Origin: Candidatus Hydrogenedens sp.
GTDB lineage: Bacteria; Hydrogenedentota; Hydrogenedentia; Hydrogenedentales; CAITNO01
Length of the DNA: 63,357 nucleotides
Assembly (NCBI GenBank): GCA_012522755.1
Contig: JAAYJV010000014.1
Coordinates: 1 to 63,357, forward strand
Direction: 5' to 3'
Part shown: one piece after another, positions 36,726 to 44,731 of the stretch
Layout of the letters: each line of letters opens with the position of its first letter
How positions within the stretch are numbered: position 1 is the stretch's first letter
Notes under the pieces: model-generated
Databases searched by the model: none
What the model was told of the DNA's origin: nothing
The model's input: only the letters and a program-made list of their open reading frames with translations
Made by a program: the position numbers and the translations under genes

Positions 36726-37823
36726 TTATTCCGGCGTCCGGGCCAGCCTGAAACCGTAGAAGTTGCTCCGATAGCCCGGCCCGCTGCAGCTGCGGAAGGC
36801 CATGCGGCAACCGGCATCACAAGTGCTCCAGTCGGGACCGCGAAGGATGCGACATTTCAACGGTTCCGGGCCTGTCGGATTGTTCGGAGGACTGACAGCG
36901 TAATAGTTCCGATCATACCAATCATGACACCATTCCAATACATTGCCGCACATGTCATAAGCGCCCACGGGGCTTTTGACATCCAGGGTCACTGTCTCGG
37001 GAGACCGTAAAGCGGAAGGATGAATGCCATTGTACCAGCCCACAGGGGTCGTATAAGGGGTGGTGATCAAGTCCATGGGATTGTGTCGACCAAAGTTGGC
37101 TTCCTCATGACTGATGCTGTCACCGGGCATGCCGTAGCGCCAATGCTTTTCACCGTCCCAGGCGGCCGCACGTTCCCATTCCGCTTCTGTCGGCAGCCGA
37201 TAGCCATTGCGCACAGGTTCATAACGCTCCCAGGTGGAAGGATCATAACAGGGCTCGAGATCCTCTATTTCGCTCAGCCAGTTGCAGAAGCATATAGCGC
37301 CATACCAGGACACACGGAAAACAGGATGATCGACCATGGAAAAAAACTGATCCTTGTATCCTTGTCTCTCTCTGACACAGAAACTGTCATCAGCAAAGGC
37401 AATCATACAGTATGCGGAATAACCTGCTGTCTCCGCCAGAGCTTCGTCATAAGCGTGGATCACACCTTCAGAAAATCTCTCACCATTGGCGTTTTGAAGC
37501 AGATTATGGGAATGAGCCCAGTTCAGTACCTTCGCAAATTGGCCATTGGTGACCGGATATTTGCCAATCTCATATTCATCCAGATAAACACTGTGTACGG
37601 GCAACTCCCCCTTCAGTCTTTCATAGGGATCAGGAACATCATCCAGGTCATAAGGTCGCCCCATTTCAAAAGATCCGGCCGGAACGGGGAGCATCTCGGG
37701 AGGAAGGACAATGCAGGATGTCTCAGCATCGGATTCAATGGCTTGCACTTGTGAAATATAAACGGTCAACCCCGTCATCAATCCTGTGATCAGAATCCAA
37801 AAAAAGATATGCCGAGATTTCAT
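36726..37823 (-). CDS. Secreted or membrane-anchored SUMF1-domain protein
   Basis: 365 residues. N-terminal hydrophobic segment IFFWILITGLMTGLTVYI may be a signal or anchor. The SUMF1 domain is closely similar to that of the downstream gene (shared NGYRLPTEAEWERAAAWDGE, RVSWYGA and TTPVGWYNGI), so the two arose by duplication. The region after RGPDW reads STCDAGCRMAFRS with two Cys four apart, whereas FGEs have them five apart and differently placed, so activity is uncertain. It ends at GFRLARTPE without the linker or EF-hand-like tail. First of the pair in transcription order, with 140 bases between them. Confidence 0.85.
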   Translation of the reverse strand: MKSRHIFFWILITGLMTGLTVYISQVQAIESDAETSCIVLPPEMLPVPAGSFEMGRPYDLDDVPDPYERLKGELPVHSVYLDEYEIGKYPVTNGQFAKVLNWAHSHNLLQNANGERFSEGVIHAYDEALAETAGYSAYCMIAFADDSFCVRERQGYKDQFFSMVDHPVFRVSWYGAICFCNWLSEIEDLEPCYDPSTWERYEPVRNGYRLPTEAEWERAAAWDGEKHWRYGMPGDSISHEEANFGRHNPMDLITTPYTTPVGWYNGIHPSALRSPETVTLDVKSPVGAYDMCGNVLEWCHDWYDRNYYAVSPPNNPTGPEPLKCRILRGPDWSTCDAGCRMAFRSCSGPGYRSNFYGFRLARTPE

Positions 37824-37929
37824 GGACTTGCCCTTTCTGTTGGTTTTTATCCGGAGAAGACAGGCTGGCCAGCATTGTAATAAGCATAACAGAAGCGTGT
37901 TGATTTTGCTACAGAGATAAGAAAGAAAC

Positions 37930-38230
37930 GGGGCGTATCAGTGGACATCTTGTAATCCCGAACAAGCAAGGCCTTTGAGAACCCTGAAGACCGTAGAGAA
38001 TCACACCCGAGAACGCCAATTTCCACATTGGCTGACGGCGCATGATGACCGGGAAAATATAGCACAGCACAGCTGCAACCCAATCAGCCTTTTTTTAAAC
38101 CAGGTCAATCAGGTCACATACGAAAGAAACACAGGCGGTATAAAAAAGATCTTCTGTCTTGACAGGTCCACTCTGTCCATTTGATCCGCTGATCCTGTGT
38201 AAAGCTCTGAACCTCGACCCCCGCCCTCGC
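37930..38230. repeat. Repeat mosaic, copy E (partial, two blocks in opposite orientation)
   Basis: The block 37944-38050 is like the left side of element B (gaacaagcaaggcctttgag... up to the hairpin 38006-38032), but no right end follows. The block 38088-38230 (aaccaggtcaatcaggtcac through ccctcgcagatc) is homologous and parallel to 62551-62700 and inverted relative to 3898-3960. It fills the gap between the SUMF1 gene and araB. Confidence 0.8.
38006..38032 (+). repeat. Solo 27-bp hairpin half-element
   Basis: Matches the conserved 27-bp end with the hairpin GCCAATTTCCACATTGGC intact and changes only in the leading bases (cccgagaac for cctgggaac). No inverted partner nearby. Confidence 0.8.
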
Positions 38231-38284
38231 AGATCCAGGCAGCACATCCAGGCTGAATCCCTGTGGCCTGAATATCTCTTTCAG

Positions 38285-38315
38285 TTGCAGTTTGTTGCCT
38301 GAACTGGGCTATAAT
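38285..38315 (+). promoter_or_regulatory. Possible promoter for araB
   Basis: TTGCAG (38285-38290), a 19-bp spacer and a perfect TATAAT (38310-38315), about 55 bases before the araB ATG. The long spacer lowers confidence. Confidence 0.45.
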
Positions 38316-38369
38316 CAGAGCTGTGTTATTCAGTAATCTTTCTCCGCAACCTTTAGAAAGAGAAATGCC

Positions 38370-40052
38370 ATGAAAGAAAAGTATGTCATCGGTTTGGATT
38401 ATGGTACCAACTCGGCCCGTGCTGTAATTGTCAGTGCCAGTAGTGGTGCGGAAATCGGCACGGCTGTCTTCGAGTATCCTTCGGGGGAGAATGGAATTAT
38501 TCTTGATGAGAAGAATCCCGATCTGGCCCGGCAGCATCCCTGGGATTATCTGCAGGCTGTGGCGGCCATTGTTCCTCAAGCTCTTGAAGAGGCGAAGAAG
38601 AGCCCGGGATTTTCCGCTGAAGACATTATCGGTATAGGCGTTGATGCTACAGGTTCCACTCCTTTGCCTGTCGATAAAAACGGGACCCCTCTGGCACTGC
38701 TAGATGATTTTAAAGAGAATCCGGCAGCCATGGCCTGGCTGTGGAAAGATCATACGAGCCATGCTGAAGCCGTGGAAATAACGGCTCTGGCGGAGAAGAT
38801 GCGACCTCAGTATCTTGCCAAGTGTGGCGGCGCTTATTCCTCCGAATGGTTCTGGAGCAAGATTCTTTATTGCAAGCGTTCCGCTCCTGATGTATTTTAT
38901 GCGGCCCATACCTGGGTGGAGCATGCGGATTGGATGACGGCTGTTCTCACGGGAACGGCGCATCCGGAAAGCCTGAAACGCAGTATCTGTGCGGCCGGGC
39001 ACAAAGCCATGTTTCACGAAAGCTGGGGCGGTTATCCCGATGCGGAATTTCTGACCTCTCTGGATGCCGCTCTGGGTCGTGTCCGAGAGACCCTGCCCGA
39101 CAAAGCCTGGTCCATAGCGGAGAAGGCGGGAGAACTGACGGAAGAATGGGCGCTGAAACTGGGGCTTCCCCAGGGGATTCCTGTTGCTATGGGCGCCATT
39201 GATGCGCACATGGGCGCCGTGGGTTCCGGGATTCAGCCGGGCGTGCTGGTGAAGATTCTGGGTACCTCCTGCTGTGATATGCTCGTGGCACCCCTGTCCC
39301 AGAAGCTGCCGGATATCCCCGGGCTCTGCGGTATTGTTCCCGAATCCATCCTCCCCGGCTGCTATGGTCTGGAAGCGGGTCAGTCGGCTGTAGGTGATAT
39401 TTTCAACTGGTTCGTGAGCAATGTGAAGCCCGCCGGTGAAAGCCATGAAAGCCTTACGGAAAAAGCCTTGAAACTGAAGGCGGGTGAAAGCGGCCTTCTG
39501 GCACTGGACTGGCACAACGGCAACCGTACGGTTCTCGTTGATCAGCGGCTGACGGGTGCTCTGCTGGGCATGACCCTCCATACACGCCCTGAAGAGATTT
39601 ACCGGGCTCTCATCGAGGCCACGGCCTTCGGTGCCCGGGTGATCATGGAACGCTTTCTGGAATATGGCATGGCTGTGGATCGCATTATCAACTGCGGCGG
39701 AATTTCCGGTAAGAACGCCCTGCTCATGCAGATTTATGCGGACATCATGGGCCGTCCTCTGGAAGTCTCAAAGAGTACTCAGACCTGTGCTGTCGGTGCG
39801 GCCATGGCCGGTGCTGTGGTTGCCGGCGCTGCTGCAGGTGGTCATGACAACTTTGCGGCTGCGGCTGCGGCCATGTCGCATACGGACGACCTGGTGTATA
39901 CGCCTGATGCCGAGAGCAGCGCAACCTATGATCGCCTCTATGGTCTGTACAAGAAGATTCACGACAGCTTCGGTGTGGAAGATCACCGTGATGAGCTTTA
40001 TACGGTCATGAAGGAACTGCTTGTCATCCGTGATGCCGCAAAAAAGGGCTGA
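38370..40052 (+). CDS. araB: Ribulokinase
   Basis: 560 residues, the usual length for AraB. Phosphorylates L-ribulose (and often D-ribulose or ribitol) to the 5-phosphate in the cytoplasm, feeding pentose catabolism. FGGY-kinase marks: IGLDYGTNSARA at the N terminus, GIGVDATGSTPLPVD, the specificity segment CGGAYSSEWFWSKILY, GAIDAHMGAVG, LGTSCCDML and, near the C terminus, NCGGISGKNALLMQIYADIMG. No araA or araD is in the window. Together with a GH51 homologue at 57232 it hints at arabinose use, although that homologue looks inactive. Confidence 0.95.
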   Translation: MKEKYVIGLDYGTNSARAVIVSASSGAEIGTAVFEYPSGENGIILDEKNPDLARQHPWDYLQAVAAIVPQALEEAKKSPGFSAEDIIGIGVDATGSTPLPVDKNGTPLALLDDFKENPAAMAWLWKDHTSHAEAVEITALAEKMRPQYLAKCGGAYSSEWFWSKILYCKRSAPDVFYAAHTWVEHADWMTAVLTGTAHPESLKRSICAAGHKAMFHESWGGYPDAEFLTSLDAALGRVRETLPDKAWSIAEKAGELTEEWALKLGLPQGIPVAMGAIDAHMGAVGSGIQPGVLVKILGTSCCDMLVAPLSQKLPDIPGLCGIVPESILPGCYGLEAGQSAVGDIFNWFVSNVKPAGESHESLTEKALKLKAGESGLLALDWHNGNRTVLVDQRLTGALLGMTLHTRPEEIYRALIEATAFGARVIMERFLEYGMAVDRIINCGGISGKNALLMQIYADIMGRPLEVSKSTQTCAVGAAMAGAVVAGAAAGGHDNFAAAAAAMSHTDDLVYTPDAESSATYDRLYGLYKKIHDSFGVEDHRDELYTVMKELLVIRDAAKKG

Positions 40053-40071
40053 GAAGAGAAAAGAGAGGAAG

Positions 40072-40155
40072 AAAAAAAATGGAGCTGGAACGGGGAATCG
40101 AACCCCGGACCTCGTCATTACGAGTGACGCGCTCTGCCAACTGAGCTATTCCAGC
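40072..40155 (-). tRNA. tRNA-Thr (anticodon CGT)
   Basis: Minus strand; mature 5' end at 40155, encoded CCA at 40080-40082, then an eight-T tract at 40072-40079 that can serve in termination. The acceptor stem GCTGGAA pairs with TTCCAGC; D-arm AGCTCAGTTGGCAGAGC; anticodon stem CGTCA / TGACG around loop CTCGTAA, anticodon CGT reading ACG; T-arm CCGGGGTTCGATTCCCCG. Seventy-six bases including CCA. The gene converges on araB, whose stop is 20 bases past the T tract. Confidence 0.96.
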
Positions 40156-40206
40156 AGCCGTTTTTGGAAGGGCACAGCCCGGATAATACTGAACTGTGAA
40201 TGCCTC

Positions 40207-40236
40207 ATTTTACCCAAGTGCAGGCCTTAAGTTCAA
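40207..40236 (-). promoter_or_regulatory. Promoter of the tRNA-Thr gene
   Basis: On the minus strand TTGAAC (40231-40236), an 18-bp spacer and TAAAAT (40207-40212), about 45 bases before the mature tRNA 5' end. Confidence 0.5.
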
Positions 40237-40257
40237 CTTCTTCTCCCTGTAAAACTG

Positions 40258-40266
40258 TGTTATACT
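40258..40266 (+). promoter_or_regulatory. Extended -10 promoter element for adk
   Basis: TGTTATACT: a TG one base before TATACT, about 68 bases before the adk start. No good -35 box is seen, consistent with an extended -10 promoter. Confidence 0.4.
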
Positions 40267-40334
40267 CAGGCTGACTCATCTGTGGTTGGTTGGAAGTGCT
40301 TCATTTAACAACAAAATAAAAAAGGATTGTAGTG

Positions 40335-40970
40335 ATGGGATTGAAAATTGTCATGCTGGGTGCTCCGGGCGCAGGTAAAGGAACGCAGGCCATACGGATG
40401 GCTCAGGAAATGGGTATTCCCCATATTTCCACAGGAGACATCTTCCGGAAGAACCTCCGGGAAGGTACGGATCTGGGTAAAGAAGTACAGAAATACCTGG
40501 ACAGCGGTGCTTTGGTGCCTGACCAGCTGACTTGTGATATTGTGGCTGATCGTCTTGTGGAGGAAGATTGTGCCAATGGGTATATTCTGGATGGCTTTCC
40601 CCGGTCAGTGCCTCAGGCTGAAATGCTGACCCGTTTTCTGAAAGAACGTGGCGAGGCCATTGATGCAGCCATTAATATTGATGTGCCTGACGAAGAGATT
40701 GTGGGGCGCCTCAGTGCCCGTCGCAGTGATCCGGAAACAGGTGCGGTCTACAATCTGATTTTCAATCCGCCGCCCGCAGAGATTGCCGAGAAACTGATCC
40801 AGCGGGAAGATGACAAGCCGGAAACAGTGCAGACCCGTTTGAAAACCTATCATGAGACAACGGCACCCATTATCGGATTTTATGAGAAACTGGGTGTGCT
40901 GAAAAATATCCCGGGCAGTAATGCGAGCCCTGATGAAATTTACAAGCGGATCATGATTATTTTAGGCTAG
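40335..40970 (+). CDS. adk: Adenylate kinase
   Basis: 211 residues from ATG 40335 (AAAGGA 8 bases upstream; GTG at 40332 is also possible). Interconverts ATP plus AMP and 2 ADP. P-loop GAPGAGKGT, AMP-site STGDIFR and LDGFPRS, and REDD...R residues are in place. The LID is of the longer type but shortened: ARRSDPETGAVYNLIFNPP leads directly to AEIAEKLIQREDD, without the roughly nine residues (EGKDDVTGE-type) found in the E. coli enzyme, and has no zinc Cys. This form resembles the plant and cyanobacterial-type enzymes. Confidence 0.96.
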   Translation: MGLKIVMLGAPGAGKGTQAIRMAQEMGIPHISTGDIFRKNLREGTDLGKEVQKYLDSGALVPDQLTCDIVADRLVEEDCANGYILDGFPRSVPQAEMLTRFLKERGEAIDAAINIDVPDEEIVGRLSARRSDPETGAVYNLIFNPPPAEIAEKLIQREDDKPETVQTRLKTYHETTAPIIGFYEKLGVLKNIPGSNASPDEIYKRIMIILG

Positions 40971-40990
40971 TCTTTTTTCTGGAATGCTCC

Positions 40991-41033
40991 ATCGCCCTTT
41001 ATCCGGTGCAGTGCCGGATGAAGGGCGATTTTC
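40991..41033 (+). terminator. Rho-independent terminator of adk
   Basis: A 16-bp stem (ATCGCCCTTTATCCGG with CCGGATGAAGGGCGAT, one T-G pair) with a 7-nt loop TGCAGTG and a short T-run, 21 bases after the adk stop. Confidence 0.88.
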
Positions 41034-41087
41034 AGATATCAGGGGATAGGGGCGAGGGCGACCGTACTCAGTCCATTCAGTCCCGGG

Positions 41088-42620
41088 CTATGCAAGCATA
41101 TCCAGTTCAATTTCCTTTCGGTTCCGGGCACGGAGGAAGTGCACTTCATGGATATGGAAATCTGAGACGGATTCAATGGAGACTTCCCGGCTGAAGCGGT
41201 CGGCGATGACTTTCAAAAGATCGCTGTTCTCGCCGCGGAGGCGTCGTGTCACATCGGGGTGGGCCTGCAGAATAATATGTTTTTCCCGGGTGGCACAAAA
41301 CAGACTCTGCAATTTGCGCAGGGTGTCAAAGGTGACAGTGGTCACGGAGCGTACCATGCCGCTCCCTTCACAATAGGGGCAGTGTTGTGACAGGGCTTTG
41401 ATGAGATTATGCTTGACCCGTTTTCGGGTCATTTCGATCATGCCCAATTCACTGACTTCTGAGAGGGTGATTCTGGCACGGTCATGGCGTAAGGCTTCGC
41501 GAAAACGCTTGATGAGTGTTCTTCTGTTCTGGGAGTATTCCATGTCGATGAAATCCAGAACGATGATCCCGCCCATATCACGAAGGCGCAGTTGTCGCGC
41601 AATCTCCTCGGCTGCTTCCAGATTGGTTTGCAGCACAGTGTCCTCCAATTGCTTTTTGCCGGTGAACTTGCCCGTATTCACATCAATGGCAATGAGAGCT
41701 TCTGTATGGTCAATGGCGATATATCCGCCACTTTTCAGATAGACCTTCCGTCGCAAGGCCTTTTCAATTTCTTCTTCGACACCCATTTTTTCGAAGAGCG
41801 GCTTCTTCTCTTTATAGAGGCGCACTTTCTTTTTCAGCTTCGGTGCAAACTGATCCAGAAAATTCATGATCCGGCCATATTCGACTTCACTGTCAATGGT
41901 CAGACGATCGAAATCCTCCTTGAAAAGATCGCGCACAGAACGAAGGATGGGACCCAGATCTTCCCGCAGAAGCGTGGTTTTTCTGCTCCGTTCATAATTG
42001 GCACGGGTCTTGTCCCAGGCACGGACAAGATAATCGATATCCTCTTTCAATTCTTCACGGGTACGACCCTCACAGGCTGTCCGGGAGATAATCCCCATCC
42101 CTTTGGGTCGCAGCTCACGCAGCACTTTCCGTAGGCGGTCCCGCTCTTTACCGGATTCAATTTTCCGGGATACACCCAGCGTGTTGATCGTAGGCAGAAG
42201 AACGAGATAACGTCCCGGGAAAGTGATGAAATTTGTGAGCCTTGGCCCTTTGGTTCCGAGCCGGTCTTTGGAAACTTGAACCATGACATATTGATTTTTT
42301 TTCATCATGGTCTCAATGGCCTGCTGATGAGCGCGTTTCTTACGGGATTTCGCCCGGGGCACTCCATGCTCCAGTTCAATATCCCCTGTTCCCTCAGCAC
42401 CGGCTATATCTGATACGTAGAGGAAACCATTTTTTTCAAAACCGATGTCGATAAAGGCCGCCTGGATACCGGGGATAATGGCATCCACCCGCCCTTTGTA
42501 TATGTTACCGACAACACTCCGGTCTTCTTCCCTCTCAATGATCAGCTCAGCCAGTCTTTTGTCTTCCAGCAGTGCGATTCTGGTTTCCAGAGGGTTCACG
42601 TTGATTACAAGACTTTTCAT
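41088..42620 (-). CDS. rng: Ribonuclease G (RNase E/G family)
   Basis: 510 residues. Endonuclease of rRNA and mRNA processing, cytoplasmic. S1 RNA-binding domain near 35-125 (VGNIYKGRVDAIIPGIQAAF...GFLYVSDI), 5'-sensor region (GRYLVLLP, GVSRKI, RTACEGR), catalytic metal Asp residues in IAIDVNTG and GGIIVLDFIDM, and the zinc-link CPYCEGSG. It lacks the long C-terminal degradosome scaffold of RNase E, so RNase G is the better name. The S1 domain contains a short basic insertion (PRAKSRKKRAHQQ). The gene is convergent with adk. Confidence 0.94.
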   Translation of the reverse strand: MKSLVINVNPLETRIALLEDKRLAELIIEREEDRSVVGNIYKGRVDAIIPGIQAAFIDIGFEKNGFLYVSDIAGAEGTGDIELEHGVPRAKSRKKRAHQQAIETMMKKNQYVMVQVSKDRLGTKGPRLTNFITFPGRYLVLLPTINTLGVSRKIESGKERDRLRKVLRELRPKGMGIISRTACEGRTREELKEDIDYLVRAWDKTRANYERSRKTTLLREDLGPILRSVRDLFKEDFDRLTIDSEVEYGRIMNFLDQFAPKLKKKVRLYKEKKPLFEKMGVEEEIEKALRRKVYLKSGGYIAIDHTEALIAIDVNTGKFTGKKQLEDTVLQTNLEAAEEIARQLRLRDMGGIIVLDFIDMEYSQNRRTLIKRFREALRHDRARITLSEVSELGMIEMTRKRVKHNLIKALSQHCPYCEGSGMVRSVTTVTFDTLRKLQSLFCATREKHIILQAHPDVTRRLRGENSDLLKVIADRFSREVSIESVSDFHIHEVHFLRARNRKEIELDMLA

Positions 42621-42828
42621 ATATTCTCCTGACAGCTCCGCAGGGTCATGGGATCCTGATTTTTGGAATCTGTCTTCTCGTCAACAGTCGGGTTCTTTTT
42701 TCCGCAACCCGATAAAACAGCCTGATTCAACAAGCTTCTTTCGGGGCCGGACAAATGGAACCCTTCCTCGCAGAGAGTGTTCAAATGCCTGTCTCACTCG
42801 GTGGAGGGAGACAGGGGGTTTAAATTTC

Positions 42829-42863
42829 AAAAAAAAACGTCACCCCCGGTTAGGGAGGTGACG
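42829..42863 (-). terminator. Rho-independent terminator of the 42889-44538 gene
   Basis: On the minus strand CGTCACC-TCCC pairs with GGG-GGTGACG around a short loop, followed by a run of nine T. It begins 26 bases after the stop codon at 42889. Confidence 0.92.
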
Positions 42864-42888
42864 CCTGAGATTAAAGATAGTGAATGAA

Positions 42889-44538
42889 TCAGCGTTGCGG
42901 CTGCTGCTGGGCTTGCTGGGCCTGTTGGGCCTGTTCCTGCAGCATCTGTTCGTAGCGCAGTTTCTGCACATTGGATTCTTCCAGCTTTCTGCTGGCAAGT
43001 TCAACGACTTCCTGTTTGTCTCTTGCCACAGAGGCCGATTCATCTTCAGGAATAACCGATACAATCCTGGAAACGGACAGGTACTTGTTGGATGCCTCAT
43101 CGAACTGATTGTTGTCTCTGGCCCGGTCACCTTCGTCGATGGCCTGGCTGGCTGCATCCAGCACTTCATTGATCAGATCCGAGATTTCCCGGCGGAGACG
43201 GCGGATACTTTCACGGGCCGTGTTGGCATGGACCTTGAACTCCTCGTCCACGGCATCAAAGAAACCGATGGATTGACGATAAGTACTGATGGCGTTGGCG
43301 AAGTCCTGCATCTCCCTGTAACGGTTGGCTTCCTCGTGGATACGTTCGCCCGTGGCGATAATGCTGAGCACCACTTCCAGTCGCTCGTTGCGTTCGCGAA
43401 TGGCCACGTCCGTTTCCTGAATCAACTTGGCCGCCGATTCATTGGAGCGGTCATAATTGAGGGCATCCTCAAAGGAACGCTTGGCATTGTTCAGGTCTGT
43501 TTCTTCGGCATCGGGCTGGGCTGCGTGCAAAAGGAAAGTATTGCCCTCGGACATATAATGCTCCGAGAGTTTCACACCGATTGCAGTCCGATCTTTGCCG
43601 CCCATATCAAAGGCTTTTTGCCATTCAGAAACACCGCGAAGTTTGACTGTGCGCTGGGGATGATCGTAGAACATGTCTCCGATCTGTTCCATGGCTTCTG
43701 TCATACCGGCGCCGACCCGTTCGAAATTTTTGTAAATGATTTCCACCTGAGTCATGTTGTCTTTGACATTGAGCAGATAATCCATTTCCTGAACAAAGTA
43801 CCAGGCCAGACTGCGTGAAGAAGGTTTGGACAAACCGAAGGCGCGAACCGTATCTTCATGTTGAAGCACGGTGTTCCACACATCCGCCACTGTTTCCACG
43901 GCTCTGATAAAATAGGCCTGGCCGCCAAGTTTCAGATAGCCTTTGTAGTTGGTCCCCACTTTGTAGTCATGGGCAATCAGTTTCTTGTCTTGGGCGTGCG
44001 TGTCGCGTCTGTCTGTAAAGAACACGCTGGCATTGCGGACGAAATCTCTGTTCTTTTTGGGCACTTTGAAGTGGAAAAAGTCAACCTGGTTTTCAATGTC
44101 TGTCACAACTTTACGGCGCATATCCTGATCCGCCGCTGTCCAGGCATAGCCATAGGGCAACATCAAATGGGCCGTCAGGGAGCTCAGTACTCCCATCCGG
44201 TAGGCAAAATAGGAAGTGGGACCATAAGTCCGAGCTTCACGGAGCAGCTGGATCTCGCTGGCAATAGCCTCCACCACTTCGGCGTCAGAATTAAGTGGAG
44301 TTGTTTTGGCGAGAACCTGCCAGCCGTCTGTCGAACCGCTGACCACGTCTTTTTCAAAGTTGACACCCACAATACCTCCCGGACGGAAGACATCGGGATA
44401 ATCATTTTTCAATACCTGCAGGCTCATGGCTGTAATGCTGCGCATCGCCTTGGGACCCCACGCTTGTGCATCCAGGGGATACAGCACGCCAGAAATAGCC
44501 AACACCGGCACAATAATCAAAAAAACATGTTTCCGCAT
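42889..44538 (-). CDS. Secreted helical-repeat protein of unknown function
   Basis: 549 residues from ATG 44538 (AGGA 9 bases upstream). A signal peptide ends at LDAQA and the mature chain begins WGPKAMRSIT, which recalls the WG-x-x-H start of zinc-dependent phospholipase C/S1-P1 nuclease folds, but the His is replaced. A later segment with AYRMGVLSSLTAHLMLPYG has a similar flavour. The second half is helical, with TPR-like units (AKRSFEDALNYDRSNESA; FANAISTYRQSIGFFDAV) and a Gln/Ala-rich coiled end (EQAQQAQQAQQQPQR). I do not recognise the family. The fold comparison is weak and activity should not be assumed. Strong terminator follows. Confidence 0.7.
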   Translation of the reverse strand: MRKHVFLIIVPVLAISGVLYPLDAQAWGPKAMRSITAMSLQVLKNDYPDVFRPGGIVGVNFEKDVVSGSTDGWQVLAKTTPLNSDAEVVEAIASEIQLLREARTYGPTSYFAYRMGVLSSLTAHLMLPYGYAWTAADQDMRRKVVTDIENQVDFFHFKVPKKNRDFVRNASVFFTDRRDTHAQDKKLIAHDYKVGTNYKGYLKLGGQAYFIRAVETVADVWNTVLQHEDTVRAFGLSKPSSRSLAWYFVQEMDYLLNVKDNMTQVEIIYKNFERVGAGMTEAMEQIGDMFYDHPQRTVKLRGVSEWQKAFDMGGKDRTAIGVKLSEHYMSEGNTFLLHAAQPDAEETDLNNAKRSFEDALNYDRSNESAAKLIQETDVAIRERNERLEVVLSIIATGERIHEEANRYREMQDFANAISTYRQSIGFFDAVDEEFKVHANTARESIRRLRREISDLINEVLDAASQAIDEGDRARDNNQFDEASNKYLSVSRIVSVIPEDESASVARDKQEVVELASRKLEESNVQKLRYEQMLQEQAQQAQQAQQQPQR

Positions 44539-44731
44539 GACGCTGATTCCTGTGGCGCTCTCAGAAGCGCCCATACTGTTTTAGGTTGCGTGTCCCGAAC
44601 AGGTGTTCAAGACCGTTACAAAACCATTGGCAGCACGTATGCTGTGACTGTTATTCTATCAAAAAGAGACATGACAGTCTATACAGCCATGATTCCTTAC
44701 CTTAAAAACTAACATAAACCATGGCAAAGTG

